DNA of 64,000 bases from Euptelea pleiosperma (GCA_035048495.1 CM068551.1:10727248-10791247); one strand, 5' to 3'. Positions 37,115-49,599 are shown, counted from the stretch's first letter. Notes: a model not told the origin generated them from the letters alone. Numbers and translations are program-made.

Positions 37115-38297
37115 ACACAGATGGAATGCTACGTATAATATGTTAAGTGTGACTATAGATTATCAAAAAGCAATAGATCTCTACTTTTATGGAAAATTTA
37201 TTTATTTTGCCCCTAATGACACTGACTAGTATAATGTTGTAGTAATTAGGGAATATTTAAAAAATATTTATACTTCAACTCAATTTTTTCTAAAATTTAT
37301 GAACAACCATCTTGTAAAGTTGTACATTAATTATTAAATATAATTTTAATTTTTCAAAGTTATCAGTATGACCCTAAATTTGCTCCAATAATAGAAATAA
37401 TGAGAGCAAAATTTGACAAATATTGGAAAGAAATACCTTTAGGGCGTGTTTGATTGCACAAAATTTTCCCCAGAAATTACATTTGGGATATGCCTTAAAT
37501 CACTGATTGATTACAATTGTGAAAACATCTTTCAATCATGTGAGAAAATAAAGGCGTATTTTTAGGTGGAAATGAATTCTCATCTATCTGGATGGGAAAT
37601 GAATTCTGACCTTAGTATGGAAAATTATCCTGATTTATATGGCTTGGTAGGGAAAATTATACTGATTTAAAATGGCTATCTAACAATGCACAGTTGTGCT
37701 TTCCCAAGGAAAATGCAATTTTCCCACCTGGCAATCAAACTCACCCTTAGTTTTTTCATTAGCAACTGTAATGGATCCAAGGTCTAAATTAACAGTTTTA
37801 GAAGTTTTCTATGAAGCAACGGAATGTACAAAAGAATATTTTGAAATTTTGAAAACTATTTTTTGGAGAATATAGGATCCAGTTAGGAAATTCTGTAGGT
37901 GGACATAGTGAAACTTCTTCTAGTACGTCCCATGCAAGTAATCCAGTATGGGCATTTGTTAAGGGTAGGAGGAATACATCCTCTTCTCATGGAACCACAT
38001 CATAATTGCAGCAGTATCTTGATGAACCCATCATAGAGCATGATGATTGGTTGAATTTGATATATTGGGCTAGTAAAGGGACATGAAATCAAATTTTCTA
38101 TTCTTTCAGCCATGGCTCATGATCTACTAACAATTCCTGCTTCTACTGTTGCTTTAGAGTTATCATTTAGCGCATGTGGACACGTACTGGATGATTACAG
38201 GACCTGCTTGGCGCCAGAAATGGTTGAAGCTGTAGTATGTCTGAAGGATTGGTACCTTGCAGAAGAAAGAGTTCAAGACACTCCCTACGTCGAATAA
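37115..38297 (+). pseudogene. hAT transposase relic, copy 2
   Basis: Same three pieces as 5145-6320. Here the Trp codon lost in copy 1 is intact (near 37426), but a TAG has arisen near 37226 where copy 1 has GAG. In the dimerisation domain (38112-38297) ASESSF has become ALELSF. The two copies have decayed independently. Confidence 0.8.
37442..37746. mobile_element. Tourist-like MITE, copy 2
   Basis: Also 305 bp, flanked by TTA (37439-37441 and 37747-37749). Same insertion point as in copy 1. Confidence 0.9.
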
Positions 38298-38828
38298 CCA
38301 AATCTAAAGAACCAGATCTAACTGATGTGATGCAAGATTTGAACATGGATGCAATTGACGAATAATGTAATTTGTATCATTTTTATATTTTTGTAATTTA
38401 TTTGTTGATTGGGTAGAGTTCACATAATAGACAAGTGAGTGGGTACCAACCTGGTTGGGATATACTCATCTTGTTGTGATGCAATTCCTCACCCCTAAAC
38501 TTGTTTTTATCATGTATTTACACAGTTCAAATGTTATGTAATCATTTTGTGCATTTAATTTATTCAAATTTTCAGGGTTAAAATGTGCATTTAGTTTGTA
38601 TAAATTTGTTAAAAATATTCTAATTTTTTGGCATTTTTTTTTAGTTAAAAAATAAATTTTAACTTTGGCCACTCAAGCTCGTGCAACCCGACCCAGCCCA
38701 TCCAGCCCGGCACTATAGACGTGGCCCGATTAGCCCGACCGACAGACCAAATTGCAGGCTTGTGCGTCTCATACTAAGGTCCATCGTCAACAAGTTCCAT
38801 CATGGAAGATATTTATTCATGAAGTAAA

Positions 38829-39099
38829 TCTATGATAATAGGACACCTGGCACTCTCAGCGACCACGGACCACACAGATGTTTGGCCCACCATAGGTGGA
38901 CCTACAGACCAAAAAATATCCTGATTAGTGATTTATAACCGTTGGATTGGAGTCTTTTTCATAGATTTATTTTTAATCCATTCGAGCATTAGATGGAGTA
39001 ATGAAGATCCAAAGGTTGGAAATGACTTATCAGTCTGATTTTTCGTTTGTAGGTACACCTAAGGATAGGTCAAACATCCATACGGTCAGTGGTATCAAA
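38829..39099. mobile_element. X-family MITE, copy 2
   Basis: Counterpart of 6870-7140. Confidence 0.6.
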
Positions 39100-40170
39100 T
39101 TACATGTAGTAGGTTTAGAAAAGGTGATTAAAAAATACCTCATGTTTAGATCTGCTTACATTAAAAAAATAAACCTCATGTTGAAATCAAATTTGTAATT
39201 TTACAAAGAATTTCGACCAAAATATTTAGCTTGAGGTGTTTTTTTTTTCTCCTCTGGACGCATAAAAATGCACCACGTGGCACACTTTTATCCACTGACT
39301 CATTAATCTCAAGCCTTTGGATTTTAATATTTTTCATGGATAATTTCTAGCTTTTTTTTGGGTAATTAGATCCAATGGCGAGACATCATCCTTCAGGGGT
39401 GGGCCAGCTATTCATGTGTCAGTGGAGCTGAAAGATTGCCACATGGCATATCTATGCGTTCTATAGCCGCATAGGGAAAAAGGCCCTGAAACTAAGGTGG
39501 TGTTTGGTAAACCTTAATTTCAGACCTTAAGTATGAATGGGCGAAAATTAAGTGGTTTCGGTGATTAAGTTGCGTTTGGTAAAAAAACAAATCAGTGCTT
39601 TTTTTCTAAAACTCACTGAAAATTGGACTTTCTTTAAGTCATCACAGGGTCGCTTTTTCATTCAAGTGGAAAACCACTTAATGCGGTAAGTGATATTTTG
39701 TCGTTGAAATGCCTATCGTACCCCTACCGATATTTCATAATACCTAGTTTACCCTCCCTTCAAACAAAACCCATTCGATTTCCCTCATTCTCTCCTCTCA
39801 AACCCTAGCTTCTTTCAACGACATCTCCACCACCACCGTGATCCACCATAGCCATCCACCACCACCGCGAGCCACCTCACCATCCATCACCACCATGAGC
39901 CACCACCATGCGCCGCTTTTAGGTAAGGTTCTCACCTAATCTCTTCTCTCTCTCGTCTCTTTTCAATCTTTCGATCTCTTCTCTCTTCCTATCTCGGGTT
40001 ATTTTTATTTTTTTTTAGTGAAGATGAGTTTTGGGATTTCTTTTGGGGTTATGATGATGATTCCTATTTTTTTTTATTATTATTATTACAATGATTTCTA
40101 GGTTTTTTTTTGTGATCATCAATAATTTTTGGGTTTTTTTTATGAAGATTGTTGGGTTTTTTTTTATTTA
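39100..40170. other. Unassigned; possible captured exon, copy 2
   Basis: Counterpart of 7141-8220. The CCACCACC-rich exon-like stretch and the TTAG|GTAAGG donor are both kept (near 39921). No coding gene is demonstrable. Confidence 0.3.
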
Positions 40171-40220
40171 GGCTCAACGGACACATTTTCACACACAAAA
40201 AAATCGTTAGGGGCCAATAT

Positions 40221-40403
40221 ATAAATTAGATGTTTTGGAATGGGATGATTTTGGGCGAGGATGGTCTCTTTTGTAAACCATATAAATTAGATGTTTTGGA
40301 ATGGGATGATTTTGGGTGAGGATGGTCTCTTTTGTAAACCATATAAATTAGACGTTTTGGAATGGGATGATTTTGGGTGAGGATGGTCTTTATGGTGAGG
40401 AGA
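40221..40403. repeat. 61-bp tandem array, 3 units
   Basis: Counterpart of 8271-8514, one unit shorter. Confidence 0.9.
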
Positions 40404-40550
40404 TCACCCTCACAAAAATTCAAATCATTCTGAAATTCACAACATGGTTTACAAGTTGAAGAATTATGGACCATCTATTTTATACCGTTAGCTTGAAACC
40501 CATGTTTGATGGTGTTAGAAATTTCAGACTGGGTTGGTATTTTGTAGGGG

Positions 40551-43500
40551 CAGGGCCAGCTCTACCTTAAGGCCATTAAGGCAATCGCCTAAGGCCCCTC
40601 GGGGAGAGAAGGGCCCCAACCCATGTCCTACTAACCACATGGATTTTAAGCAGCCTTATTGATTATCTCTAACCATTCTGAAATTCACTACAGGTTTTAT
40701 TGGATATACAAACCAAAAATCAACCTGATTGATTATCTCTAATCATAGATTTCAGTACTTTTTAGGACAAGATGGTATTCGCTTAAAAGTGCTTATTTTA
40801 AGCAATTATCCTTTTAGCGTTATCGCACTCTCCTATGTAAAATGCTCTATTTATCTACTTTTCTACGTAAGAGTCTATTTCATTGCGCAGAACACACTTT
40901 TCTAGACGAAATGGTATATTTGCATGCATTAAATGCATTTCTGGAAGTCTATAAAGACATTATGATCAAGTCTCATTACATGTTTTTTTCTTGCAGAAAA
41001 CTTGATCGGGCTATTCTCGAGACTTGCGGGCCCACGATCAACCACAGAAGCCTAATATCAAAGCTTGAAGGGCCACAGGCTATGACTAGAAGATATGGGC
41101 CAAATATGGGCTGAATAAAAGGACCAAAAAGCCGGCCCAAAGAACGAAGAAAGCAAGAGAGCCAATGACCAAGAGACGGACCAAAGCATTTAAAGCCACG
41201 TGAGTTAGCAAGGAATGATGGTCTACTCTACTGGAGAAGTGTGAGGATGGTCACAGTGAAGACCAGGGTTCCAGACCCTCTGCCAATACTTTTATCTCCA
41301 TTTTTTGATATTTTCTATCTCCTCCCCTTAATTTTCTATCTCATCTCTCCTTATTCTCTCTCTCTCTCTTCATCTCTCGGTCCTCGAATCTACTGACCTA
41401 ACCCCAGAACTACTGCCCGTTGGCTCTATCTCATCTCCCTTAGCTTTCTGATTGTTGGATCTTCAATTGGACCGTTGGATCTTCCACCGGACCATTGGAT
41501 CTCTCTAGATATGTCGATCTACCAATCTGGGTCCCAATCAAGTCACCATCCATCCGATCGTCATCAAATTGTCTGTCACATCATCTTGTGAGACGATGGA
41601 CATCATCAATCCTTATGGACCAGTAGCCGGACCCATCATCATCGACCCGTGGCCCGACCATTTAGTGGACCTCGCGATTTTCAAATGCTTTAAATTAATT
41701 ATTTTTAAATAAAAAAAGGGGGGTCCACTAAATGGGGAAATTCCCTAAAGAAAAGTAAGGTTTTACTTAAATATATATTATTTCAAAAAAATCCTTAATT
41801 TCCATTAATGGAAACTAGGGAGCTTTAAAAGGGGAGAAGAGAGGGTTCTTTGGAACCCTAATCCCTCTCCTTTCTTCTCTTCTCCTCCCCCAAAACTCTT
41901 CCCCACGTTCTCTTTTTCTCCTTCTCTTCTTTCTTCTTCTTTTTTTTCTTCTTCTTCTTTCATCTTCTCCAAGTTTTGACCGGAGTTGCAGCCTGCAACT
42001 CCGGCCACCACCACTTGCAGCATCTTCGCCCGCTGCAGACCTCCTTCTTGCTGGGCGAACCAGCAAGAAACCTCTTATTGAACCAACCTGCAACAAGGAG
42101 TTGTAGGCCGTCTTCCCATCACCACCGTTTTTCACCAACCAGCGTCTTCTACAGCTGCTAGACGGTCACTCCGTCCACAATCGAAGCTCGCTGCCAAGTG
42201 CAGCAAGCTATCACAGAAAAAGAAAAAAAAAAAGAGGAGAGAACGAGATGAGAAGATGGAAGAAGCATTGGCTTCTCTTCCTTGACTGGTCCACCCTCTT
42301 CACCGTCTCCACCTTGTTTTTGCTGCCCGGGAGCTCCACTCCCAAGACGTCTTGCCATCACCACGGCCAGATCTGCTCCTCCACCACGCTTCCCCCTTCA
42401 CTACCGCCTTCTTCTCCTTCTTCCTCTTCGCCCACCACTGCTGCTCCACCATCTCAGTTTCTTCTCGCTGTCGGTATGCATCCTCTCTACCACAAACAGC
42501 AAGCCTGCAAATAGTTTGAAGCCTCTCCTTGCAATCATGTGATGATCGTTACTTCTCTCCCAATCACCATCTTCATCGCTGATGCACCTTCCATTCCAGA
42601 AAACTCTCTCCACAAACCGTTATCATCACACCATGCTGCACACCCCATCCATCTTATTTACGACCTGCAACTTTCACCGCTGACTTTTCCAGCGTGCATG
42701 CTCTCTATCACCACCACATGTCACTACCACTTGGTGACATACCTTTTCCCATGATCATCCATGGCTAGGCCATGAAAACCACTACGATCATTGCATACAT
42801 CATCCATTATGGTAAGTTTGAAGTACTTACTCTCTCTTCTTTCTCATTTTCTCTCTCTTCTATTAGCTTTCTCTCTCTAGAAAGGTGAGTTGCTCTCTTT
42901 AGAGTTTCCTCACTTTCTCTTTCTTCCTCTCTCTTATTTGCTTTCTTTAATTGCTTTTTAGTTGGAATTTATACTCTGTCTTAAGTGATTTTAATGTAAT
43001 GGAAGTTATTTGATGAATTAATAAAGATAGTTCGATTCGTATGTCTTGAGGTTCTTATTGATGGTAGCATGTTCTCTCTATAAAAATTTCCAAAGATGTT
43101 TAAAAACAATCCATCATTCTCACCTCTCCATATTTTCCACCATCTCCAGCAAAAATCCGTCATTTTATGTTCATGGTTGCACGAACTAACCCGAGTGCGG
43201 ATCGACATCCGACACGAATCCCTATGCTAGAATCTCTCAATTTTGCAGGATAAATTTGGATTAATTACAAATTTAGTTGAAATTAGGGTTTTCGATCCAA
43301 CGACGCAGAAAAATCCTAGTTTCACATGATTCTAGCTATTGGATCCAAGCATGCTTTTTTGGGCTGTAAATCCAATGGCTAGAAATCATCAACTAAATTG
43401 ATTTTTAGTGTGTGTATCCACCAATAGGTGGGCTGAACATCCACATTCATTGGGTCCAAAAAATGATATATGTAGGGTCATGAGAATCAACTGCTTGTGA

Positions 43501-43661
43501 ATTTTTTCTGTAGTGTTTGACTATCAAGAATAGTTTCAATATAAATATTTTCAATTATATAGAGTTTAATTTTTTCAATTAATACCATATATATTAATAT
43601 ATTAAATGGGCTTTATAAAGAGTTTTTGCCTTAGGCCTCAACTTGTGTCGAGACGGCCCTG
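40551..43661. mobile_element. hAT element, complete, carrying an LTR
   Basis: Inverted ends CAGGGCCAGCTCTACC and (reverse complement of the right end) CAGGGCCGTCTCGACAC, with exact TGTAGGGG duplications at 40543-40550 and 43662-43669. Without the LTR the element is about 554 bp and encodes nothing. Its interior includes X-MITE-like sequence. Confidence 0.88.
40773..43324 (+). mobile_element. C-rich solo LTR, family C (copy C2)
   Basis: TGGTATTCGCTT...CCTAGTTTCA, 2552 bp. The flanks are CAAGA (40768-40772) and CATGA (43325-43329). The uninterrupted site in copy 1 reads CATAA (8879-8883), so the 5-bp duplication is recognisable with one mutation per copy. Both ends match C1 (22736-26083). A TTTAAAAGGGG promoter-like motif lies at 41822. 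The sequence downstream is C-rich with CTGCAACTCCGG. The short frames within it are compositional. Confidence 0.88.
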
Positions 43662-44251
43662 TGTAGGGGTGATCTATATGGTGAAGAGATCATCCTCACC
43701 AAAAATCAGCCACTAATTTATCTTCCATGTGCATTTCAATGGTCTTTCCACATACTTAAATGGTTGGTTAATATTTCCTTCTCTAAGGCATTTGTTCCAT
43801 CATTGATGAAGTGTATAAAAGCATGTATGTTGCTTCTTTTCTGGTTGACAGTTATCTTCTTCGCTCATCATTGGACTTATATGCAACTCTTATTTTAAGA
43901 TTGTGGTAGCCTATTTAATCTTTATTTATTCTTTTATTGTTTTAAAGTTTTGGTTGCTTAAAATCGAGTGTCTGGATGCTTGTCGTGGTTATTAGCCATT
44001 GATTTATCTTTCATGTAGGTACACCAAAATTGTGAAAATATGTCCGTTGAGATTAAAGCCTCATTTGTACCCACATGGAATATAAATCAATGGCTGATTT
44101 AAGGTGAGGATGATCTCCTCACCATATAGATCTTCTTATCATAATCATCATCACAACAAAAAAACATAAGTGTGGATTAAAGCCGCCTTTTGATTTTCAT
44201 CATAATGATTAAAGCCTTTTGATTTCTATTGAATTTTTTTATCGGACTTAT

Positions 44252-45830
44252 TGTAAGGAATATTTTTATATTCAATTTGGCAAAGATTCTGTTTAACGTA
44301 AAAACATTCTTGTAACCGTTCCTATGAGCACAAGTGTAGTGTGGAGATGTCATGGTACGCATACTTCGTCAACTATGTGAAGACTAAAAGACAGAGACAG
44401 TAAGAATCAGATGGTTGACGATAGGAGTCATCTGAGTAACTGTCGATTTGTCTGTTAACGATCGTGTACGCTCGATTAGGAAGGTAAGTGACTTAGTGGC
44501 CATAGGAGTTAGTTAAATGAACAAAATATAATGGTCAAACTTAGTCATTGGACTGACCTGAGTCTAAGTCAATTAAATTGGTTAAGGGGATAGTCCAATC
44601 GATTGGACACTTATCCCCAATAGATTGGACATAGCCTAATCGATTGGAGACTCTGTGAAATTGATTGGAAACTACGAGGCAGAAACTTATTTTAGCCCAA
44701 TCGATTGGAGACTCTGTGAAATTGATTGGAGCCTTCGGGACAGAAACTTATTTGAGTCAAATCGATTGGAGATCACTGTGTAATCGATTGGAGCCTTCGG
44801 AACAGAAATCTTATTGAGCCCAATCGATTGGACACTTATCCCCAATCGATTGGACCTAGTGTACAATCGATTGGACCTAGTGTACAATCGATTGAACCAT
44901 GCACAGAATTTGTCCTTCTCATATTTGAAATTCTTGATTCCATTATCCCACGTTCTACACGACTCAAGGTCTTGGAATTCTATAAATACAACCCTCTATA
45001 TCTTCTCTAAATACACATAGAGACATAGAGTGACTCAATCTTCAAGAAAGAGAAGAAAATGTTTTATTTATTAGAGTGTCCATTTGAATAGCAAGAAGCT
45101 TGGTTTTCATTCATATCTTGTGACCTTGTTTTCTTCTTGATCAAAGCCAAGAGCTTGACCATTTCCTCAGCTTAGGTCTTCCACTTTTATATTCGACCTA
45201 GTAGCCTAAGTGTACCAGTGTGACTCAACACCATTTGAACAACTTAGGGTTCAGGGTGTACTAAATCCTTCACCTTCTGCAAAGGCTGGAGTGTTGAGAA
45301 TTAAGATCGGAGGAGCCGATCGATGGTAGGTTTTAGGTGTACCAAACTGAACAAGCGGACAAGCCTTCTTGGCTAGAAGGGTGCGCATGGATTTGTAGCG
45401 TTGATTCAGAGGACGTGGACACATCGGTAGTAGGCCTTGGCTAAGGATGGAAGTTGTATTTGCAACAGTGCTGCGTAGGTAACCTTTGTTTCGTTTAACT
45501 TTTCAGTTAGTGATACTTTTCGTATGGACATAGTCCCGTGGTTTTTCCTTGGCTAATGTTTCCACGTAAAAATCTCTTGTCTTGTGTGATTGTTTATTTG
45601 TATTCTGCAATCTATCTTGATTAGATCAAACGACAAAAAGATAATATACCACGAAGGTATATTCAATTTGAGTCGGTTGTGATAATCTTTTATCAAACAA
45701 CTAAGGCATGTGATTTTATTCCCTTACCACAAACCAGTAAAATAGTGTAGGTATAAATAAATTTAAATACCTAATCAACCCCCCCTTTCTAGGTATATTG
45801 AGTTAAAGAGAACGGACCGGTGAGATTTCA
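44252..45830 (+). mobile_element. 5' LTR, copia family A
   Basis: 1579 bp, from TGTAAGGAATA to GAGATTTCA, directly followed by the primer-binding site. It has a palindrome array at 44590-44900 and a TATA-like CTATAAATACAAC near 44978, which should start the transcript. Confidence 0.85.
44590..44900. repeat. Array of CCAATCGATTGG palindromes
   Basis: At least nine AATCGATTG cores occur in about 310 bp, four of them as the full 12-bp palindrome CCAATCGATTGG, with further AATTGATTGG variants. The array ends about 85 bp upstream of the TATA-like motif, in the expected U3 enhancer position. The 3' LTR has a matching array at 48370-48680. Confidence 0.85.
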
Positions 45831-45832
45831 AT

Positions 45833-45844
45833 TGGTATCAGAGC
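45833..45844 (+). promoter_or_regulatory. Primer-binding site (tRNA-iMet type)
   Basis: TGGTATCAGAGC, 2 nt after the LTR end, is the canonical site complementary to the 3' end of initiator methionine tRNA used by plant copia elements. Confidence 0.9.
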
Positions 45845-45949
45845 GGATATTTCTAGTTAAGGTTTAATCACCTGAATTTAGATTCTTGAGAAACCAGTCC
45901 ATTTTCATTTATTTGTTAAAATGCAAAGAGAATGTGAAAATACATCCAG

Positions 45950-47804
45950 ACCTCATTGTTTGATAGGAAAGATTATGCCTATTGGAAGGCTAAGATGAGG
46001 GCTTTTCTAAAGTCCATTGATGAAAGAGTCTGGATGTCTGTAGTGGATGGTTGGTCACCACCCACAATGGAAGTAGGAGATAAAACCATTCTTAAACCTA
46101 AAAACGACTGGACCAAAGAGGATATAGATTATTGTTGTCTTAATAACAAATGGCTGAATGCTAGCTATTTTCAATGCAGTTGATAAGAATGAGTTTCGAA
46201 GAATCTCTACTTGCTCCTTGGCTAAAGAAGCATGGGACATTCTTAGAGTCACACATGAAGGAACGTCAGCTGTTAAAATCTCTGAACTTTAAATGCTGAC
46301 TTCTAAGTTCGAATCGATGAGAATAGAGGAGAACGATACATTCACTGAGTTTTATGTCAAACTTAGTAATATTGTGAACTCTACTCACAACTTGGGTGAG
46401 ATCATTCCTGAATCCAAAGTTGTCCAAAAAATTTTGAGATCCTTACTTGATAGATGTCAAGCTAAGGTCACTGCTATTGAGGAGAACAAGGATGTGGACT
46501 CTCTCAAAGTTGATGAGTTGGTTGGGTCTCTACAAACTTATGAGATGAATTTGAGACAACCAAAGAAATCAAAAGGTATTGCCCTTAAAGTTTCTAAAGC
46601 CCAAGATTCTGAGTCAGATGTTGACTCCAAAGTCGAAATGGCATTATTTGTGAAAAAATTCAAAAGGTTTTTTCGTTCTAAAAACGATAGAGTTAAGAAC
46701 AATAAAACATTTGATAAATCTAAAGAACATGCCAGACCTTATGAGAGAGGTAGCAGAAGTGAAAGAAACCCTAGGAAAAGCAGCTCAAAGTAAAAAGAAC
46801 CCTAGGGAAAGCCACTCAAGTGAACCCCAATGTTTCAAATGTAAGGATTTTGGTCACTTTGCTAATGTGTGCCCAAACAAAAAAGAATACAAGGGCAAGG
46901 CAAAAGCGTTCAATGCCACATGGGATGAAGAATTAGAAGATCATTCTGATGATTCAGATAGCAATTGAAAGACTAATAAGTTTACAGCTTTCGTTGGTCG
47001 TTTTAATAGTTCTTATGGATCTCATGGAGTCCAAAAAAAGTGATGATGAGAGTTCGGAAGACTCTTATAAAGGGGACTCGGATGACTCGGCAGTTTGTGT
47101 GAAAGAACTGTACAAGGACGATAAAATTCATTAAGGCTAACAAAGTTTTATCTGACAGGGTTAAATGTCTTGACTCTGAAAATGCAGCCTTAGTAATTGA
47201 CACTGAAAAATTAAAAGTGTTGATTACTGATTTAGAGCAAGAGAATGAGTCTCTGCTGAAAAGGAACAAGTCACTGGAATGCGAATTCCAAACTTGCATG
47301 ACACATAAGGAATTCCTAGAAAATGAGCTTCTTAAATTAAAGAGGGAAGTGTCAGGATTTTCGTCAAGCTCTGCAAAGCTTGATGAGATCCTTCGTGTGG
47401 GAAAAGTCTATGGAGACAAACAGGGTTTAGGTTACAAAAACAATCAAGAAAAAGGGTCTTCTTCCAAGACGATTTTTGTTAAAACACAAGCTATTTCCAC
47501 TCAAATCAATGATCCAATCAAATTTGTCAAAAGCAAACGTCAATGTAAGTATTGCAAAAATATGGGTCATATGATTAGAGACTGTCACAAGTTGAGAAGA
47601 GGACATCAAAATCCTTTAAAAAAAGTGGTGAATACCACTCAGAATGTGAAAAGTCAGAGATTTCCTATGAAGACACATTATGAGATAAATTATTTGGATG
47701 TGCTATCTAGGAAGATGAAAGACCTACTGGAAAGGTCTAGAGAATTAATCAAGGAAATTGAGTCCCTTGAAAAATTCAAACAACCTCAGAGTTCTGTAAC
47801 TTAA
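45950..47804 (+). pseudogene. copia gag with two zinc knuckles, frameshifted
   Basis: A UBN2/DUF4219-type gag start (LFDRKDYAYWKAKMRAFLKS) is followed by ISTCSLAKEAWDILRVTHEG and, after a TAA near 46290, LTSKFESMRIEENDTFTEFY. A CCHC knuckle, CFKCKDFGHFANVC, lies near 46831. A coiled-coil segment (ITDLEQENESLLKRNKSLE) follows, and a second knuckle, CKYCKNMGHMIRDC, near 47545. The final open frame is 47217-47804. This layout is known from SIRE/Maximus gag. Several frameshifts and stops make it inactive. Confidence 0.8.
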
Positions 47805-48031
47805 AAGGGGAGAGATCCTAAGAGAATTGATCTGTCCACCAAAATCACATCGTGTGGGTTAGGAAAGATTCTCTGAAGGAGAAATGTTCGACAATGTCCT
47901 ATTTCTGAGCAATGTGCTCTCTATCCATATCCCCTCGTGTTTTCCATTCTTATTTTTTAGGGATTTTTTTTTATTTTGCTTCGTTGCGAAGAATAAAAAT
48001 TAAATATATTTCAGAAAATCAACATGAATGA

Positions 48032-49585
48032 TGTAAAGAATAAATTTATATTCTACTTTGGCAAAGATTCCATGTGACACAACATTCTTGTAACCGTTCC
48101 TACGAGCACCAGTGTAGCATTGAAGATGTCGTGGTACGCATACTTTGCCAACTACGTGAAGACTAAAAGACGAAAATATCAAGAATTAGATGATTGATGA
48201 TAAGATTCATCTAAGTAATTGCCCATTTGTCAGTATAAGATCATGCGCGCTCGCATAAGAAGGTAAGTGACTTAGTGACCATAGGAATAGGTTTTAAATG
48301 AATAAAATATAATGGTCAAACCTAGTCAGAGGACAGACCTGAATCTAGTCAAGAGTTTGAGTATGAGGGTATGTCCAATTGATTGGATATTCCTGATCAA
48401 TTAATTTGACCCTATGGAACAGAACCTGTTCCAAGTCCGATCGATTAGACTTTTCTGATCAATCGATTGGACTCTACGGACAGAACTCAATTCTGAGTCC
48501 AATCGATTGGATCTTCCTGATCAATTGATTAGACACTACGGAATAAAAACTTTAAAGAGTCCGGTCGATTGAACCCTTAGTACAATCGATTGAATTTACA
48601 AAGGAAAAACCTATCTGTACTGGCCTGATCGATTGGACCAAGAGTACAATCGATTGGACCAAAAGTACAATCGACTGGACTGCACTAGAATAAGTCTTTT
48701 CAAATCTAAATTTCTAGGTTCCACATTCCCTATTTCTCTTATGACTTAGGGCTACGAATCTCTATAAATATAACCATTCTCTGGACTTACAGATTACACA
48801 TTGACACACTAAAGAGAGAGTTTTATTTATCAAGAGTTGTCTATTGGAATGAGAAAAGTCCAAAGCTTCATTATTATTCCTTGAGAGTTTTTCTCTTCTC
48901 TTTGATCATAGCTTAGTGCTTCATTCCTATTCAGCTTAGATTTTCTACTTAAAAACTTAAACCTAGCAAGTCTGAGAGTACCAGTGCGTTTCAACACTAT
49001 TTGAGCGACTTGGGGTTCAGGGTGTACTGAATCCTTCACCTTAGTAGAGACTAGAGTGCTGAGAATTAAGATCGGGGAGTACTGATCGATGGTAGGTTTG
49101 GGGAGTACCAAACTGAACAAGCGGACAAGGCTTCTTGATTGGGAGGGCGCGCGTGGAATCGTAGCGTTGATTTAGAGGACGTGGACGCATCGGTAGTGGG
49201 CCTTGGCTAAGGTTGGAAGCTGCAATTGCAACGGTGCTACGTAGGTAACTTTTAATTTTCCAGTTAGTGATACTTTCAGTCTGAACGTGGTCCTGTGGTT
49301 TTCTTTAGCTAAGGTTTCCACGTAAAAACTCTTTGTCTTGTGGATGTTTGATTGTTGTTCCGCTAATTATATTGATTAAATCAAACGACGAAAAATAATA
49401 TACCACGGAGGTCTATTTGATTTGAGTCAGTTGAGATAATCTCTTTATCAATCAACTAAGGCATGCGAGTTTATCACCTTACCTTGACCAGTAAACTTAA
49501 GTTAGGATAGATTAATTTTTAATACCTAATCCCCCCCCCCCCTTATAGGTATTCTTGAGTAAAAGAGAACAGATAAGTTATTTCA
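48032..49585 (+). mobile_element. 3' LTR, copia family A
   Basis: 1554 bp, from TGTAAAGAATA to GTTATTTCA. It carries a palindrome array (48370-48680), CTATAAATATAACC near 48761 and a C-run near 49530, each mirrored in the 5' LTR. The purine run AAAAGGGGAGAGA lies at 47803, over 200 bp upstream rather than adjacent, which is odd for a polypurine tract. Confidence 0.85.
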
Positions 49586-49599
49586 AATGATGTTGAACG

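Larger units (their letters stand above)
31902..43621. repeat. Segmental duplication, copy 2
   Basis: Colinear with 1-9175. Without the LTR inserted at 40773-43324 and its duplication, the copy is about 9.16 kb, nearly the same as copy 1. It contains the same relics in the same order. Here the hAT element at the right edge is complete, so copy 2 better preserves the ancestral right flank. Confidence 0.95.
40171..44060. mobile_element. Mutator-type MITE M2 with nested insertions
   Basis: The left end GGCTCAACGGACACATTTTC and the right end, whose reverse complement reads GGCTTTAATCTCAACGGACA, bracket M2. The interior matches the complete relative at 21530-21896 on both sides of a hAT insertion: the break falls at TTTGTAGGGG|TGATCT. 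About 260 bp of extra sequence sits in the right part (43735-43995). I found no clean flanking duplication. Confidence 0.7.
44252..49585 (+). mobile_element. Ty1/copia element (SIRE-like), gag only
   Basis: Two LTRs (44252-45830 and 48032-49585) flank a primer-binding site and a gag region, but protease, integrase, RT and RNase H are missing. The LTRs are visibly diverged (roughly one base in five to six over the first 135 bp), so the element is old or was assembled by recombination between two copies. The flanks (CTTAT and AATGA) do not match as a duplication, which favours recombination. Confidence 0.8.

Noticed and set aside
41815..42542. Short frames on both strands in the second C-rich LTR
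   Set aside because: Compositional: Arg/Lys/Glu-rich on one strand, Ser/Pro-rich on the other, in purine/pyrimidine tracts.
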